Counted from the first letter of the stretch, positions 33,149 to 42,004 are shown. The stretch is DNA of 64,000 bases from Aeromonas veronii (GCF_040215105.1 NZ_CP157875.1:469501-533500); one strand, 5' to 3'. The notes: generated by a model from the letters alone, not told the origin. Numbers and translations: made by a program.

Positions 33149-33260
33149 GTCGTTGGCGCCAACCCTTTCTCATCCACGACTGTAGGGGCTTGTTTTTCAT
33201 GCCTTGGCGAGCACTTTTCGGTAGAATTGCTGCTCACTTCGAAGTCAGATGAGGCGCGGT

Positions 33261-34655
33261 ATGACGGTCAGGTTCCAGGCATTTCACAGCATCAAGGCGA
33301 TTGGCAATCGGGAGGTGCTGTTCAACTGGTCCAGGACCAACCCCCTTGGCGCCCTGGATCAGGTGTGGCGCCCCAAGAGCCGGGACGAGCTGCAAGCGCT
33401 GCTGCGGGAGCACCCGGAGCGCAAGCTGCGGCTGATCGGCTCCGGCCTGTCGTTTGAACCCATCCACAGCGTCTATGCCGAGGGCAAGCAGGCGCTGCTG
33501 GTGGACCTGTACCACCTGCGCGGCCAGCTCGCTAGCACGGCGGATACCGTCACCTACCAGGCGGGCACGCCGCTTGATACCGTCTATGCCGATCTCATCG
33601 CCATGGAGCGGATGCTGCCGGCCTCCCCGGGGGTCATCGGCATCCAGACCCTGGGCGGGGCGCTCAGCACCGGCACCCACGGCCAGGGGTTGCACCAGTC
33701 TGCCCTGTGCGATGCGGTGGCGGCCCTGACCATCATGCTGGCGAGCGGCGACATCATCCGGGTGGATCGCACCGATCCCCGCTTCGGCGCCTTCGTCATG
33801 GGCATGGGGATGCTCGGCATCCTGCTGGATGTGACCCTCTACACGGTGCCGAACCGCATCATGCGTTGCACCAAGTTCACCACCGACTACCCCTTCCTGC
33901 TGGAGCACAACGAGCGGCTCAACCGTGAACACAGCTTCGTGAAGAGCTGGTGGTTCGCCTGGACTGGCGAGAGCCACATCTGGCTGGTGGATCCCGCCTC
34001 CGAGGAGGAGGTGGCCCGCTACCGCGCCGGGGGCTGCGAGCCCCTGCTGCTGGAAGGGGATGTGGACGGGCGCATGAACGCGACCATCGACGCCACCTTG
34101 CAGAAGATGGCCAAGGACACCAAGGACGAGGCCAGGGCCGGGGAGCACTTCGAGACGGTGCGCCGCTTCAAGGATGCCTCGGATCTGGTGGGCAACGTCT
34201 ACCAGATCCTCTGCAAGGGGATACCGGCGCCCCAGATCAACTGCGAGGTGGCGGTGCCCCTCGCGCGGATGGGGGAGGCGCTGACCCTGTTGCAGGCCTG
34301 GCAGGAGGCCAACCCCGGCGTGCTGCACTATCCCTTCATCCTGCGCTGCACCGGCCCCTCCGAGGCCTGGCTCAGCGCCGCCTATGGCAAGTCGGTGTGC
34401 TGGATAGGGTTCCTGGTCTATCTGGCGGCGGACGGCACCTTTGTCGGGGGCTCCATGGAGCAGATGCGCGAACTGCAGCAACTGCTGGTGCCGCTCGGCG
34501 GAACACCGCACTTTGGCAAGCATCTGGCGATGGATCTCTACGACTTTCCGGCCCTGCTGCCACGCTGGCACGACTTCCTGGCCCTCAAGGCCGAACTGGA
34601 TCCCCATGGCCGCTTCGAGAACCGCTGGCTCAGCGATCTGTTTGCCAACCGCTGA
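33261..34655 (+). CDS. FAD-dependent sugar-lactone oxidase (D-arabinono-1,4-lactone / L-gulonolactone oxidase family)
   Basis: About 464 residues. The N-terminal FAD_binding_4 domain (about 20-190) shows VWRPKSRDELQALLRE and LIGSGLSFEP, then GVIGIQTLGGALSTGTHGQG, the flavin-binding loop of aldonolactone oxidases. The C-terminal ALO domain ends with the family pattern HFGKH...FLALKAELDPHGRFENRWL, where HGRF corresponds to the HWGK/HGKF region. The GAGG at 33251-33254 sits 6 bp before the ATG at 33261, preferred over 33249. Substrate in bacteria is uncertain; xylitol/sorbitol-type oxidases are related. Confidence 0.82.
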   Translation: MTVRFQAFHSIKAIGNREVLFNWSRTNPLGALDQVWRPKSRDELQALLREHPERKLRLIGSGLSFEPIHSVYAEGKQALLVDLYHLRGQLASTADTVTYQAGTPLDTVYADLIAMERMLPASPGVIGIQTLGGALSTGTHGQGLHQSALCDAVAALTIMLASGDIIRVDRTDPRFGAFVMGMGMLGILLDVTLYTVPNRIMRCTKFTTDYPFLLEHNERLNREHSFVKSWWFAWTGESHIWLVDPASEEEVARYRAGGCEPLLLEGDVDGRMNATIDATLQKMAKDTKDEARAGEHFETVRRFKDASDLVGNVYQILCKGIPAPQINCEVAVPLARMGEALTLLQAWQEANPGVLHYPFILRCTGPSEAWLSAAYGKSVCWIGFLVYLAADGTFVGGSMEQMRELQQLLVPLGGTPHFGKHLAMDLYDFPALLPRWHDFLALKAELDPHGRFENRWLSDLFANR

Positions 34656-34690
34656 GGGCGGCCTCTTCGATAGGGAGAGGCATTTTTGCT

Positions 34691-34715
34691 CCCTTCTCCC
34701 CTGGCGGGAGAAGGG
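34691..34715. repeat. REP-like hairpin (CCCTTCTCCC type), copy 1
   Basis: CCCTTCTCCC CTGGC GGGAGAAGGG: 10-bp perfect stem, followed by TTGGGGATGAGGGG. No T-run, so not a typical terminator. A similar stem occurs at 37418-37446. Confidence 0.6.
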
Positions 34716-34778
34716 TTGGGGATGAGGGGAAACAATAACCCTTTCAGGCCCCATGACGACAGGTTTTAAGGATTTGAC

Positions 34779-35906
34779 ATGACTGACCCGCAAGACACTC
34801 GTATCCCCGTCACCCTGCTGACCGGATTTCTTGGCAGCGGCAAGACCACCTTGCTCAATCACTGGGTGAAGCAGCCCGAGCTTGGTGAGTGCGCCGTGCT
34901 TATCAACGAATTCGGCTCCGTGGGGCTGGATCATCATCTGGTGCAACAGGTGGACGAGCAGGTGGTGCTGCTCGATTCCGGTTGCATCTGCTGCTCGGTG
35001 CAGGGCTCCCTGGTGGAGGCGCTGCAGGGGCTCTTTATGAAGGCCATTCAGCGCAAGATCAAACCCTTCAAGCGGCTCATCATCGAGACCACAGGGCTTG
35101 CCGATCCGGCCCCCGTGCTGTTCACCCTGAGGGAAGAGGGCTTCATCGCCCAGCGTTACCGTTTCGACGGCACCGTGACCGTGGTGGATGCCGGCCACAT
35201 CGAGCAGCAGTTGGCGGCCCAGTACGAGGCGGTCAAGCAGGTGGCGCTGGCGGACTTGCTGGTGGTGAGCAAGGGGGATCTGGTGGATGCCGAGACGCTG
35301 GACAGGGTGGAAGCCCAGCTGGCGACCCTCAATCCGGCAGCCCCCATCGAGCGGGTCAGCAACGGCGTGCTCTCGCCGCGGGTGCTGGAGACGCTCGGTG
35401 CCTACAACGAGGCGGCGGGGCGCGATGTGCGCCAGTTGCTCGCCTGGCTGCGTACCGAATCCCCGAAACAGGGGCTGGCCTCCCCGATGCAGCCCAGAAT
35501 GAAGCCCTTCGCCGCCAAAGTGGGCACGGCCGCACCGACCCATTTCGACCATGGTGACATCGAGAGTTTCTCCCTGCGCATCGGCGAGCCCTTGAAGCCT
35601 GCCCGCCTGCTGGCGGCCATCGACGCGATACAGGCGCAGTATGGCGATGCCCTGCTGCGGCTCAAGGGCATATTGCTGCTGGAGGGAGAGAGCCAGCCCG
35701 TGGTGATCCACGGCGTGCACGGCCAGCTCTATCCGTTGCAGAGCCTGGGAGAGTGGCCGGAGGGACGGGCCCAGTCCCGCTTGGTGTTCATCGTCAAGAG
35801 CCGGGACAAGGGCGGGATAGAGCAGTTGTTCCTCGATACCCTCAAGGCCCCCGAGCCCAGCCTGGAAGAGCAGCTCAGAACCATGTTGGGGACACCCGAC
35901 CAGTAG
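34779..35906 (+). CDS. CobW/YjiA-type G3E GTPase (metallochaperone family)
   Basis: A 375-residue P-loop GTPase. Walker A is GFLGSGKTTLL near residue 17, Walker B/switch INEFGSVGLD near 45, and the metal-binding CxCC motif GCICCSV near 70; the guanine-specificity-like segment is VVSKGDLVD. The C-terminal CobW_C domain (about 265-365) contains LLRLKGILLLEG. Family members deliver Zn, Co or Ni to client enzymes. No zinc-starvation (Zur) box was recognised upstream, so the metal is open. Confidence 0.9.
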   Translation: MTDPQDTRIPVTLLTGFLGSGKTTLLNHWVKQPELGECAVLINEFGSVGLDHHLVQQVDEQVVLLDSGCICCSVQGSLVEALQGLFMKAIQRKIKPFKRLIIETTGLADPAPVLFTLREEGFIAQRYRFDGTVTVVDAGHIEQQLAAQYEAVKQVALADLLVVSKGDLVDAETLDRVEAQLATLNPAAPIERVSNGVLSPRVLETLGAYNEAAGRDVRQLLAWLRTESPKQGLASPMQPRMKPFAAKVGTAAPTHFDHGDIESFSLRIGEPLKPARLLAAIDAIQAQYGDALLRLKGILLLEGESQPVVIHGVHGQLYPLQSLGEWPEGRAQSRLVFIVKSRDKGGIEQLFLDTLKAPEPSLEEQLRTMLGTPDQ

Positions 35907-36009
35907 TTTTTGATATGACCCGCCGCCGTGCGGGTCTATTTTTAGGCAACGTATTTTCAGGCCAACCATTTTCGGTTCAACGATGTTCAGGTCCACAAGA
36001 GGTGACTCC

Positions 36010-37410
36010 ATGCCCGACGACAACTCGCACCTGGTTACCCCGGCACAACGCAAGTGGCTGCCCCTGCTGACGGCGGTCGGCTTTTTCATGCAGACGCTGG
36101 ACGGCACCATTCTCAATACCGCCTTGCCCAGCATGGCGGCGGCTCTGGGAGAGAGCCCGCTGCAGATGCAGTCGGTGATCATCGCCTACATGCTGACGGT
36201 GGCCCTGCTCATTCCCGCCTCCGGCTGGCTGGCCGACCGTTTCGGTACCCGCCGGGTCTATCTGGCGGCCATCCTGCTGTTTACTCTGGGATCCCTGGCT
36301 TGTGCCGTGGCCAACACCCTGCCGCTGCTGGTGGCAGCAAGGGTGCTGCAAGGGGTGGGCGGGGCGTTGCTGATGCCCATCGGGCGGCTCGCCGTGCTGC
36401 GGGTCTACAGCAAGCACGAGCTGCTGCGAGTGATGTCGTTTGTCACCATCCCCGGTCTGCTCGGGCCCCTCATCGGTCCGGCGCTGGGGGGCTGGCTGGT
36501 GGAGGTGGCGAGCTGGCACTGGGTGTTCCTCATCAACCTGCCGGTGGGCCTGGTCGGCTTCATCGCCAGCTGGAGCTTCATGCCGGAGCTGAAACAGCAG
36601 ACGGCCAGGTTTGACTGGCAGGGGTTTGTGCTGTTCAGCGTCGGTATGGTGTTGGTATCTGTCGGTTTGCAAGGGCTAGGGGAGCACAGTATATCGACCG
36701 GCTGGGCGCTGTTTGCCGTCTTGTTCGGCCTCGCCGCCATGGCGAGCTACTGGCTCTATGCCGCCAATGCCGAGCAGCCGCTGTTCAGCCTGGCGCTGTT
36801 CAAGACCTCGACCTTCGCCATCGGCATCTGGGGCAACCTGTTCGCCCGCCTCGGCAGCGGTGCCATGCCCTTCCTCACCCCGCTCTTCCTGCAACTGGGG
36901 CTGGGCTTCTCGCCGAGCAAGGCGGGGATGACCATGATCCCGACCGTGATCGGCGCCATCCTGACCAAGACGCTGGTCAACAAGCTCATTCCCCGCATCG
37001 GTTACCGCCGCATCCTGATCGGCAATACCCTGGCGCTGGGGGTGATGATCGCCAGCTTCTACTTCATCGACAACCAGGTGCCCCATGGGGTACTGCTGGT
37101 CTGGCTGGCGGTGTTCGGTGCCATCAACTCGTTGCAGTTTTCCGCCATGAACACCCTCACCCTGCAGGATCTGAGTCCGGAACATGCCAGCAGCGGCAAC
37201 GGCCTGCTGTCGGTGGTGATGCAGCTCTCCATGAGCCTGGGGGTGGCCATTGCCGCCAGCCTGCTCGGCCTCTTCTCTGCCGGCAGGCCGGCGGGGGACA
37301 GCGAATTCTGGCTCGGTGGCTTCCACCTCACCTATCTGTGCATCGGCCTGATGTCCATGCTGGCGGCGCTGATCTTCGCCCAGCTGGGCAAGCAGGAGAG
37401 AAGGGGCTGA
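36010..37410 (+). CDS. MFS transporter, DHA2 family drug-efflux type (MdtD-like)
   Basis: A 466-residue membrane protein with about 14 hydrophobic segments. The motif LADRFGTRRVYLAAILLF between TM2 and TM3 is the MFS motif A, and the N-terminal FFMQTLDGTILNTALPSMA is the DHA2 signature (motif D1). GPALGGWLVEVASWHWVFLINLPVG is motif C with the antiporter signature. It resembles E. coli MdtD, an efflux transporter whose substrates include citrate and iron. The ATG at 36010 follows AGAGGTGA. It has no adjacent regulator. Confidence 0.9.
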   Translation: MPDDNSHLVTPAQRKWLPLLTAVGFFMQTLDGTILNTALPSMAAALGESPLQMQSVIIAYMLTVALLIPASGWLADRFGTRRVYLAAILLFTLGSLACAVANTLPLLVAARVLQGVGGALLMPIGRLAVLRVYSKHELLRVMSFVTIPGLLGPLIGPALGGWLVEVASWHWVFLINLPVGLVGFIASWSFMPELKQQTARFDWQGFVLFSVGMVLVSVGLQGLGEHSISTGWALFAVLFGLAAMASYWLYAANAEQPLFSLALFKTSTFAIGIWGNLFARLGSGAMPFLTPLFLQLGLGFSPSKAGMTMIPTVIGAILTKTLVNKLIPRIGYRRILIGNTLALGVMIASFYFIDNQVPHGVLLVWLAVFGAINSLQFSAMNTLTLQDLSPEHASSGNGLLSVVMQLSMSLGVAIAASLLGLFSAGRPAGDSEFWLGGFHLTYLCIGLMSMLAALIFAQLGKQERRG

Positions 37411-37417
37411 GCCGACG

Positions 37418-37446
37418 CCTTTCTCCCTGATGACGGGGGAGAAAGG
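37418..37446. repeat. REP-like hairpin (CCTTTCTCCC type), copy 2
   Basis: CCTTTCTCCC ... GGGAGAAAGG, 10-bp perfect stem with a 9-nt loop, just after the MFS gene; closely related to the stem at 34691-34715. It could also act as a weak terminator. Confidence 0.55.
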
Positions 37447-37487
37447 GTCATTGCCGTGCTTGATCCGGGTGGGGAGAGCGGCGCGGC

Positions 37488-37976
37488 TCAGGCCTGTGAG
37501 GTGGACAGATAGCTGACCGGGCAGGGCAGCCGGGCCAGCATCTCGGCCAGATGTTCGGTGGCCAGCAGGAAGGTCTGCTCCGGATGGCCCGGGGTCCAGG
37601 TGAAGGCCTCGTGGGTCAGCAGGAGTGGGTCAACCAGCAGGGGGATGTCGGCACGGGGCAGGAAGGGGCAGACCGCCCCCGGCAGGCAGCCGATCTCGGC
37701 CTGCATCTCCTCGGCCGTACAGATGGAGGGCTTGGCTCCCAGACTAGCCTTAACCGCCTTGTTGTCGAGCCGTCCGTCCCTGTGGGTCAGCAGCAGGGCG
37801 AAGCGGCCATCCTTGAACTTGAGAAACAGGGTCTTGCTGAATTCGGCCTGCCAGCCGAGGCGGGCCTTGACCCGCTCGTCGGTGGCGTAGTCCAGGATGG
37901 GTTCGTGCTGGTAGCGCTGGTGGGGAAGGTCTGCCAGCAGCTGGCTGTTGAAGTCGTGAATGGTATCGAGTGGCAT
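37488..37976 (-). CDS. YbaK/ProX-domain aminoacyl-tRNA deacylase-like protein
   Basis: A 162-residue single-domain protein of the YbaK/EbsC/ProX group, which clears mischarged aminoacyl-tRNAs in trans. Visible features are the KTLFLKFKDGRFALLLTHRDGRLDNKAVKASLG segment, with the lysine that binds the tRNA 3' end, and the GCLPGAVCPFL loop that corresponds to the GxxPG motif. The ATG at 37976 has AGGAGA upstream. Which amino acid it edits (Ala, Cys, Ser from Pro-tRNA or another) cannot be told from sequence. Confidence 0.82.
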   Translation of the reverse strand: MPLDTIHDFNSQLLADLPHQRYQHEPILDYATDERVKARLGWQAEFSKTLFLKFKDGRFALLLTHRDGRLDNKAVKASLGAKPSICTAEEMQAEIGCLPGAVCPFLPRADIPLLVDPLLLTHEAFTWTPGHPEQTFLLATEHLAEMLARLPCPVSYLSTSQA

Positions 37977-38095
37977 GGGGGTCTCCTGTCTGGGGTCATA
38001 GTGCCAGCCGGTCTGGCCCGAGCCCAATCATCCTTTCTTATGACGGATAAGGGAGGACGGATAAACAACGAGGGCACCCTGGGTGCCCTCGTCGA

Positions 38096-38605
38096 TCAAT
38101 GGGGTTGCAACTCGCTGGCTTCCCACTGGAAGGGGATGGGGCAGAGCTGCTGGGAGGCCTTGTCGTAGGCGTGCCACAGCTCACCGAGGGTGCGGCCATC
38201 ACGGGGATGGCGCAGCTCGGGGGCCAGCTCGGCCAGCGGCCAGAGCACGAAGGCGTTGGTGAGGATCTCGGCGCGGGGCAGCTCGACCGGCCCTTCACAC
38301 ACCAGGCTCCCGTAGAGCAACAGATCGAGATCCAGGGTGCGGGGGGCGAACTTCTTGGCATCCGGCTCGCGGCCGTGGGCAAACTCCATGGCCCGCAGTC
38401 GCTGGCACAGGGTTGTCAGCGGGAGATCCGTTTCGGCTCCCACCACCAGGTTGTAGAAGGGGCGGCCGTTGAAGCCCACCGCCGCACTCTCAAAGACCCG
38501 GGAGACCTGGAGTTCGCCAAACTCGGCATGCAGGGCATCGAGCCCGGCCCGGATGTGGCGCTCCCGCTCTATGTTGGAGCCCAGACTGATGAAGATGCGG
38601 GTCAT
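38096..38605 (-). CDS. folK: 6-hydroxymethyl-7,8-dihydropterin pyrophosphokinase FolK
   Basis: A 169-residue enzyme that transfers pyrophosphate from ATP to 6-hydroxymethyldihydropterin in folate synthesis. The signature near residues 85-105 is seen as KFAPRTLDLDLLLYG (consensus RxxPRxLDLDIL), with the two Mg-binding aspartates. N-terminus MTRIFISLGSNIERE is typical. It overlaps nothing but starts within 30 bp of the folB stop; folB and folK are consecutive steps and form one operon on the minus strand. Confidence 0.95.
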   Translation of the reverse strand: MTRIFISLGSNIERERHIRAGLDALHAEFGELQVSRVFESAAVGFNGRPFYNLVVGAETDLPLTTLCQRLRAMEFAHGREPDAKKFAPRTLDLDLLLYGSLVCEGPVELPRAEILTNAFVLWPLAELAPELRHPRDGRTLGELWHAYDKASQQLCPIPFQWEASELQPH

Positions 38606-38630
38606 GGATGCTTCCTCCCGACGGGCTGAC

Positions 38631-39002
38631 TCACTGGGCACTCGCGGCCGGCGTGCGGTGACGCAGGATCTCGACACCGACGCCGGCGGCATTGGGCACG
38701 GCGGTCGGCTTGGTCAGGGTGACCTTGACCCATTGTACGCGCGCGTCGGCCAGTACCAGCGCGGCGACCTGTTCGGCCATGGTCTCCACCAGTTCGACGA
38801 CGGTGTTGGCGGCGTGATCACAGATCTTGCGGGAGAGGGTGGCGTAGTCCAGTGCCAGCTTGATATCGTCGGTTGCGGCGGCGGGGCGGTTGTCGAACCC
38901 CATCTCGAGATCGAAGCTGAGCTTCTGGCGAATGCCCTTCTCCCACTCATAGACCCCTATGGTGGTCAAAACCTCGAGTCCGCGAATAAACACCTTGTCC
39001 AT
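38631..39002 (-). CDS. folB: Dihydroneopterin aldolase FolB
   Basis: A 123-residue enzyme that cleaves (and epimerises) 7,8-dihydroneopterin, the step before FolK. Family features are the N-terminal MDKVFIRGLEVLTTIGVYEWE (with the conserved IGV..WE) and [17 protein letters not shown] followed by VKVTLTKPTAVPNA, which holds the catalytic lysine (KP). Divergent from plsY, with a 159-bp shared upstream region, the usual gammaproteobacterial arrangement. Confidence 0.95.
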   Translation of the reverse strand: MDKVFIRGLEVLTTIGVYEWEKGIRQKLSFDLEMGFDNRPAAATDDIKLALDYATLSRKICDHAANTVVELVETMAEQVAALVLADARVQWVKVTLTKPTAVPNAAGVGVEILRHRTPAASAQ

Positions 39003-39161
39003 GACAGTACTTCTTCTTTACTCTTGATGGGCTGTGAAGACAGCGCTGGGATGCTGGCCTGGCAAGCAGATTGCCGCTGACGGTCGGTTTGGGCGACGCG
39101 CCCAGGCCAGAGAATGTGGCCCGCATCATACCCCATTCATATCGTGGTAAAAACGACCAAG

Positions 39162-39824
39162 ATGACGGCCCTGACGATTTTAATGATTATTCTGGCCTAC
39201 CTGGGTGGTTCACTGTCCAGTGCCGTGCTGGTTTCCCGCTTCACCGGATTGCCGGATCCCCGGGATCACGGCTCCCACAATCCGGGGGCAACCAATGTGC
39301 TGCGCCTCGGTGGTCGGTTGGCAGCATTGATCGTTCTGCTGCTGGATGTACTCAAGGGGATGGCCCCCGTCTACCTCGCCTGGTATCTGGAAATAAAGCC
39401 GGTCTACCTCGGCTTCATCGGGGTGGCGGCCTGCCTTGGCCACATGTATCCCCTCTTCTTCCATTTTCGCGGCGGCAAGGGGGTCGCCACCGCGCTCGGC
39501 ACCATGCTGCCCATCGGCTTTGCCATGGGGGGCGCGGCCATCGCGACCTGGTTGCTGGTGCTGGTGGTGAGCGGCTATTCCTCCCTGGCCTCCATCGTGA
39601 CCGTGCTGCTGACGCCGCTCTTTACCTACCTGCTCAAACCCGAGTACACCCTGCCGGTCTCCCTGCTCTCCTGCCTCATTCTCATCCGCCATCACGAGAA
39701 CATCACCCGCTTGCTGAGAGGGGAGGAGTCTCGCCTCTGGGGGCGCCGCAGGGCGGCTTCTGCTACGGAAGTGACAGAAATGGATGATGCTGCGCAAAAA
39801 AGAGACGAACGAGACAAAAAGTGA
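39162..39824 (+). CDS. plsY: Acyl-phosphate:glycerol-3-phosphate acyltransferase PlsY
   Basis: A 220-residue inner-membrane enzyme that makes lysophosphatidic acid, the first step of phospholipid synthesis. Five or so membrane segments are visible. Conserved motifs are [11 protein letters not shown] (phosphate-binding loop), [10 protein letters not shown] and the HHENI tail. The C-terminal stretch after RLLRGEE is hydrophilic, charged and longer than in E. coli (205). The start is not backed by a strong ribosome binding site; 39162 gives the usual N-terminus MTALTILMI. Confidence 0.94.
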   Translation: MTALTILMIILAYLGGSLSSAVLVSRFTGLPDPRDHGSHNPGATNVLRLGGRLAALIVLLLDVLKGMAPVYLAWYLEIKPVYLGFIGVAACLGHMYPLFFHFRGGKGVATALGTMLPIGFAMGGAAIATWLLVLVVSGYSSLASIVTVLLTPLFTYLLKPEYTLPVSLLSCLILIRHHENITRLLRGEESRLWGRRRAASATEVTEMDDAAQKRDERDKK

Positions 39825-39833
39825 AATTTCCCG

Positions 39834-39862
39834 TTGACCACCTGCCGTAAAATCCGTTTAAT
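39834..39862 (+). promoter_or_regulatory. Sigma70 promoter of the tRNA operon
   Basis: TTGACC (39834-39839) and TTTAAT (39857-39862) with exactly 17 bp between. The GC-rich discriminator AGCGCCCA and the first tRNA 10 bp later fit a stringently controlled stable-RNA promoter. Confidence 0.8.
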
Positions 39863-39871
39863 AGCGCCCAC

Positions 39872-39947
39872 GCCCAGATAGCTCAGTCGGTAGAGCAGGG
39901 GATTGAAAATCCCCGTGTCGGCGGTTCGATTCCGTCTCTGGGCACCA
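39872..39947 (+). tRNA. tRNA-Phe (GAA), copy 1
   Basis: 76 nt with encoded CCA. Acceptor GCCCAGA/TCTGGGC, D-loop AGCTCAGTCGGTAGAGC, anticodon loop around GAA in GGGGATTGAAAATCCCC, and TTCGATT T-loop. Identical to the copy at 40079-40154. Confidence 0.98.
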
Positions 39948-39959
39948 AATTTTGGTGCC
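39941..39959 (+). repeat. 19-bp palindrome spanning the tRNA-Phe 3' end
   Basis: GGCACCAAA T TTTGGTGCC. The left arm is the last bases of tRNA-Phe copy 1 with its CCA; the right arm is its reverse complement in the spacer. Not present after the other three tRNAs. Confidence 0.6.
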
Positions 39960-39999
39960 ATGAAATAAAAATTTGTTCATGCACAATGGTTTAAAGTGT

Positions 40000-40075
<76 letters not shown>

Positions 40076-40078
40076 TTT

Positions 40079-40154
40079 GCCCAGATAGCTCAGTCGGTAG
40101 AGCAGGGGATTGAAAATCCCCGTGTCGGCGGTTCGATTCCGTCTCTGGGCACCA
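40079..40154 (+). tRNA. tRNA-Phe (GAA), copy 2
   Basis: Identical over all 76 nt to copy 1 at 39872-39947, only three bases after the tRNA-Thr gene. Encoded CCA. Confidence 0.98.
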
Positions 40155-40198
40155 CGTTAGGACGCTGAGATAGCAATGTCTGGGCTCCAAAGTACAAT

Positions 40199-40274
40199 TC
40201 CTCCTTAGTTCAGTCGGTAGAACGGCGGACTGTTAATCCGTATGTCACTGGTTCAAGTCCAGTAGGAGGAGCCA
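40199..40274 (+). tRNA. tRNA-Asn (GTT)
   Basis: 76 nt, acceptor TCCTCCT/AGGAGGA with encoded GCCA end, anticodon loop CTGTTAA with GTT, T-loop TTCAAGTCC. Last gene of the operon before the terminator. Confidence 0.97.
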
Positions 40275-40281
40275 ATTCAAA

Positions 40282-40313
40282 AGACCCTTGTCGCAAGACA
40301 AGGGTCTTTTTTT
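40282..40313 (+). terminator. Terminator of the tRNA operon
   Basis: AGACCCTTGTC GCAA GACAAGGGTCT followed by TTTTTTT: 11-bp stem with a GNRA loop, 7 bp after tRNA-Asn. Confidence 0.95.
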
Positions 40314-40395
40314 ATGTTTTTCGCTCACCGTCATCAGCATCGCTGAAAAGCGGACTAGCCTGATAGGCGCACCCACTGATGGCGAGGAGAAGACG

Positions 40396-40728
40396 ATGGG
40401 AAGCTATGAACTGAAGCTGGCCAAGAACGACCAGTTCTACTTTGTGCTCAAGGCGGGGAATGATCAGGTGATCCTCAATAGCGAGATGTATACCAGCAAG
40501 GCGGCGGCCCAGAACGGTATCGCCTCGGTCCAGACCAATGCCCAGGAGGCGGGGCAATATGATCTGAAAGAGGCGGCCAATGGTCAGTATCACTTCACGC
40601 TGAAAGCCAAAAACCATCAGGTCATCGGCTCCAGCCAGATGTATGCCAGCAAGGCGTCGGCACAAAATGGCATCCAGTCGGTCCAGACCAATGGCCCGAC
40701 CCAGACCATCAAGGATCTGACCCTCTGA
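40396..40728 (+). CDS. DUF1508/YegP-family small protein with two internal repeats
   Basis: A 110-residue soluble protein made of two nearly identical halves, each with a pattern like QFYFVLKAGNDQVILNSEMYTSKAAAQNGIASVQTN and QYHFTLKAKNHQVIGSSQMYASKASAQNGIQSVQTN. This is the YegP (DUF1508) duplicated beta-beta-alpha fold. The ATG at 40396 is preceded by GAGGAGA. The function of the family is unknown. It lies between the tRNA operon and an OmpA-like gene and has its own terminator. Confidence 0.88.
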   Translation: MGSYELKLAKNDQFYFVLKAGNDQVILNSEMYTSKAAAQNGIASVQTNAQEAGQYDLKEAANGQYHFTLKAKNHQVIGSSQMYASKASAQNGIQSVQTNGPTQTIKDLTL

Positions 40729-40754
40729 TCCGGACACCTTTCGATGTGAACCAG

Positions 40755-40775
40755 GAGCGCTGCGGCGCTCTTTTT
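40755..40775 (+). terminator. Terminator after the YegP-like gene
   Basis: GAGCGC TGCG GCGCTC followed by TTTTTCG, 26 bp past the stop. Confidence 0.8.
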
Positions 40776-40996
40776 CGTTTGGCTCGCCGGAAAAGCGTTG
40801 TTTTTACATCCTGATAGTCCGGCGCCGTTTTGCTGATGCAATGGACTGAAAACAAAAGAGTTATGTGAATGACTAGCAAGCCGTATCTGGCAAAGCGTCC
40901 CGCCGCTTAAGCTTCTGTACAAGGTTCAGCCGGTACAATTGGCACTCAGTAAGAATAAGGGTGACAAGCCCGTAACCCAAGATAGATGAGGTTGTG

Positions 40997-42004
40997 ATGA
41001 CTTTGAGACTGAAACCTGTATGGATTGCATTGGCACTGGCGGCGACGACTGCACACGCAAGCGATGACTTCTATTTCGGTGCCGGCGTGGGTGCGACCCA
41101 CTTCAACGGCCTGAACAAGATTGAAGGCGTCAACACGGGCGAAGAAGATGCCGCGGCGGCCAACGTCTTTGCCGGTTACAACTTCAACGAATACTTCGGA
41201 TCCGAGCTGGGCTACCAGTACACCGGCCGCGGCAACACCGATGGCAACCGTTACGAGAGCCAAGGTGCCACCTTGTCCGGTATTGCGCGTCTGCCCCTTG
41301 GCGAGAACTTCTCCCTGTTCGGTGAAGCGGGCGCCTACTGGGGCCATACCGACGGTCTGGGCACCAGCGATACCCGCGTCTCTCCGCTGGCCGGTGCCGG
41401 TCTGACCTACAAGGTCAACGATGCACTGGATCTGCAGGCGCGCTACCGCTACATGTGGGATGTGGCAGACCTGACCACCCACACTGGCGAGCAGTACAAG
41501 TCCAACCAGAGCGTGACGACCCTGGAAGCCGTCTACCATCCGTTCCGTACTTCCTATGTCGCACCGGTGGCCGCTCCTGTGGTTGCAGAGGCCGCGGCCC
41601 CCGAAGTCGTCGAGAAGAACTTCACCCTGAGCTCTGATGTGCTGTTTGCCTTCGGCAAGGCAGATCTGAAACCGGAAGGGGTGGATGCCCTGAACGGTCT
41701 GTATCAGCAGATCACGGCATCCCAGCCCAAGGATGGCAGCGCCATCGTCGTGGGTTACTCCGATCGCGTCGGTTCCGAGGCGTATAACCAGAAGCTGTCC
41801 GAAGAGCGCGCCCGCAGCGTGGCCGACTTCCTGGTGAGCAAGGGCTTGCCGGCCAGCAAGATCTCCGTCGAGGGCCATGGCGAAGCCGACCCCGTGACCG
41901 GCACCCAGTGTGACGGCGTCAAGGGCAATGAGCTGATCGCCTGCCTCTCCCCGGATCGCCGCGTGGAAGTGCGCGTCTCCGGCGTGCAGGAAGTCCAGCA
42001 GTAA
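40997..42004 (+). CDS. OmpA-family outer-membrane protein
   Basis: A 335-residue exported protein. Signal peptide MTLRLKPVWIALALAATTAHA-SDDF; an eight-stranded barrel domain of about 170 residues (alternating aromatic strands such as DDFYFGAGVGATHF and NVFAGYNFNEYFGSELGYQY) is followed by an Ala/Pro/Val-rich hinge and a C-terminal OmpA-like peptidoglycan-binding domain (about 215-325) with NFTLSSDVLFAFGKADL and the YSDRVGSEAYNQKLSEERARSV helix. Two cysteines flank GVKGNELIA as in OmpA. GAGG ends 5 bp before the ATG. Likely a structural/porin protein linking outer membrane and cell wall. Confidence 0.92.
   Translation: MTLRLKPVWIALALAATTAHASDDFYFGAGVGATHFNGLNKIEGVNTGEEDAAAANVFAGYNFNEYFGSELGYQYTGRGNTDGNRYESQGATLSGIARLPLGENFSLFGEAGAYWGHTDGLGTSDTRVSPLAGAGLTYKVNDALDLQARYRYMWDVADLTTHTGEQYKSNQSVTTLEAVYHPFRTSYVAPVAAPVVAEAAAPEVVEKNFTLSSDVLFAFGKADLKPEGVDALNGLYQQITASQPKDGSAIVVGYSDRVGSEAYNQKLSEERARSVADFLVSKGLPASKISVEGHGEADPVTGTQCDGVKGNELIACLSPDRRVEVRVSGVQEVQQ

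Noticed and set aside
33234..36182. 982-residue minus-strand open frame across the lactone oxidase and G3E GTPase genes
   Set aside because: Antisense to two recognised genes and spans the gap between them with no ribosome binding site or recognisable domain.
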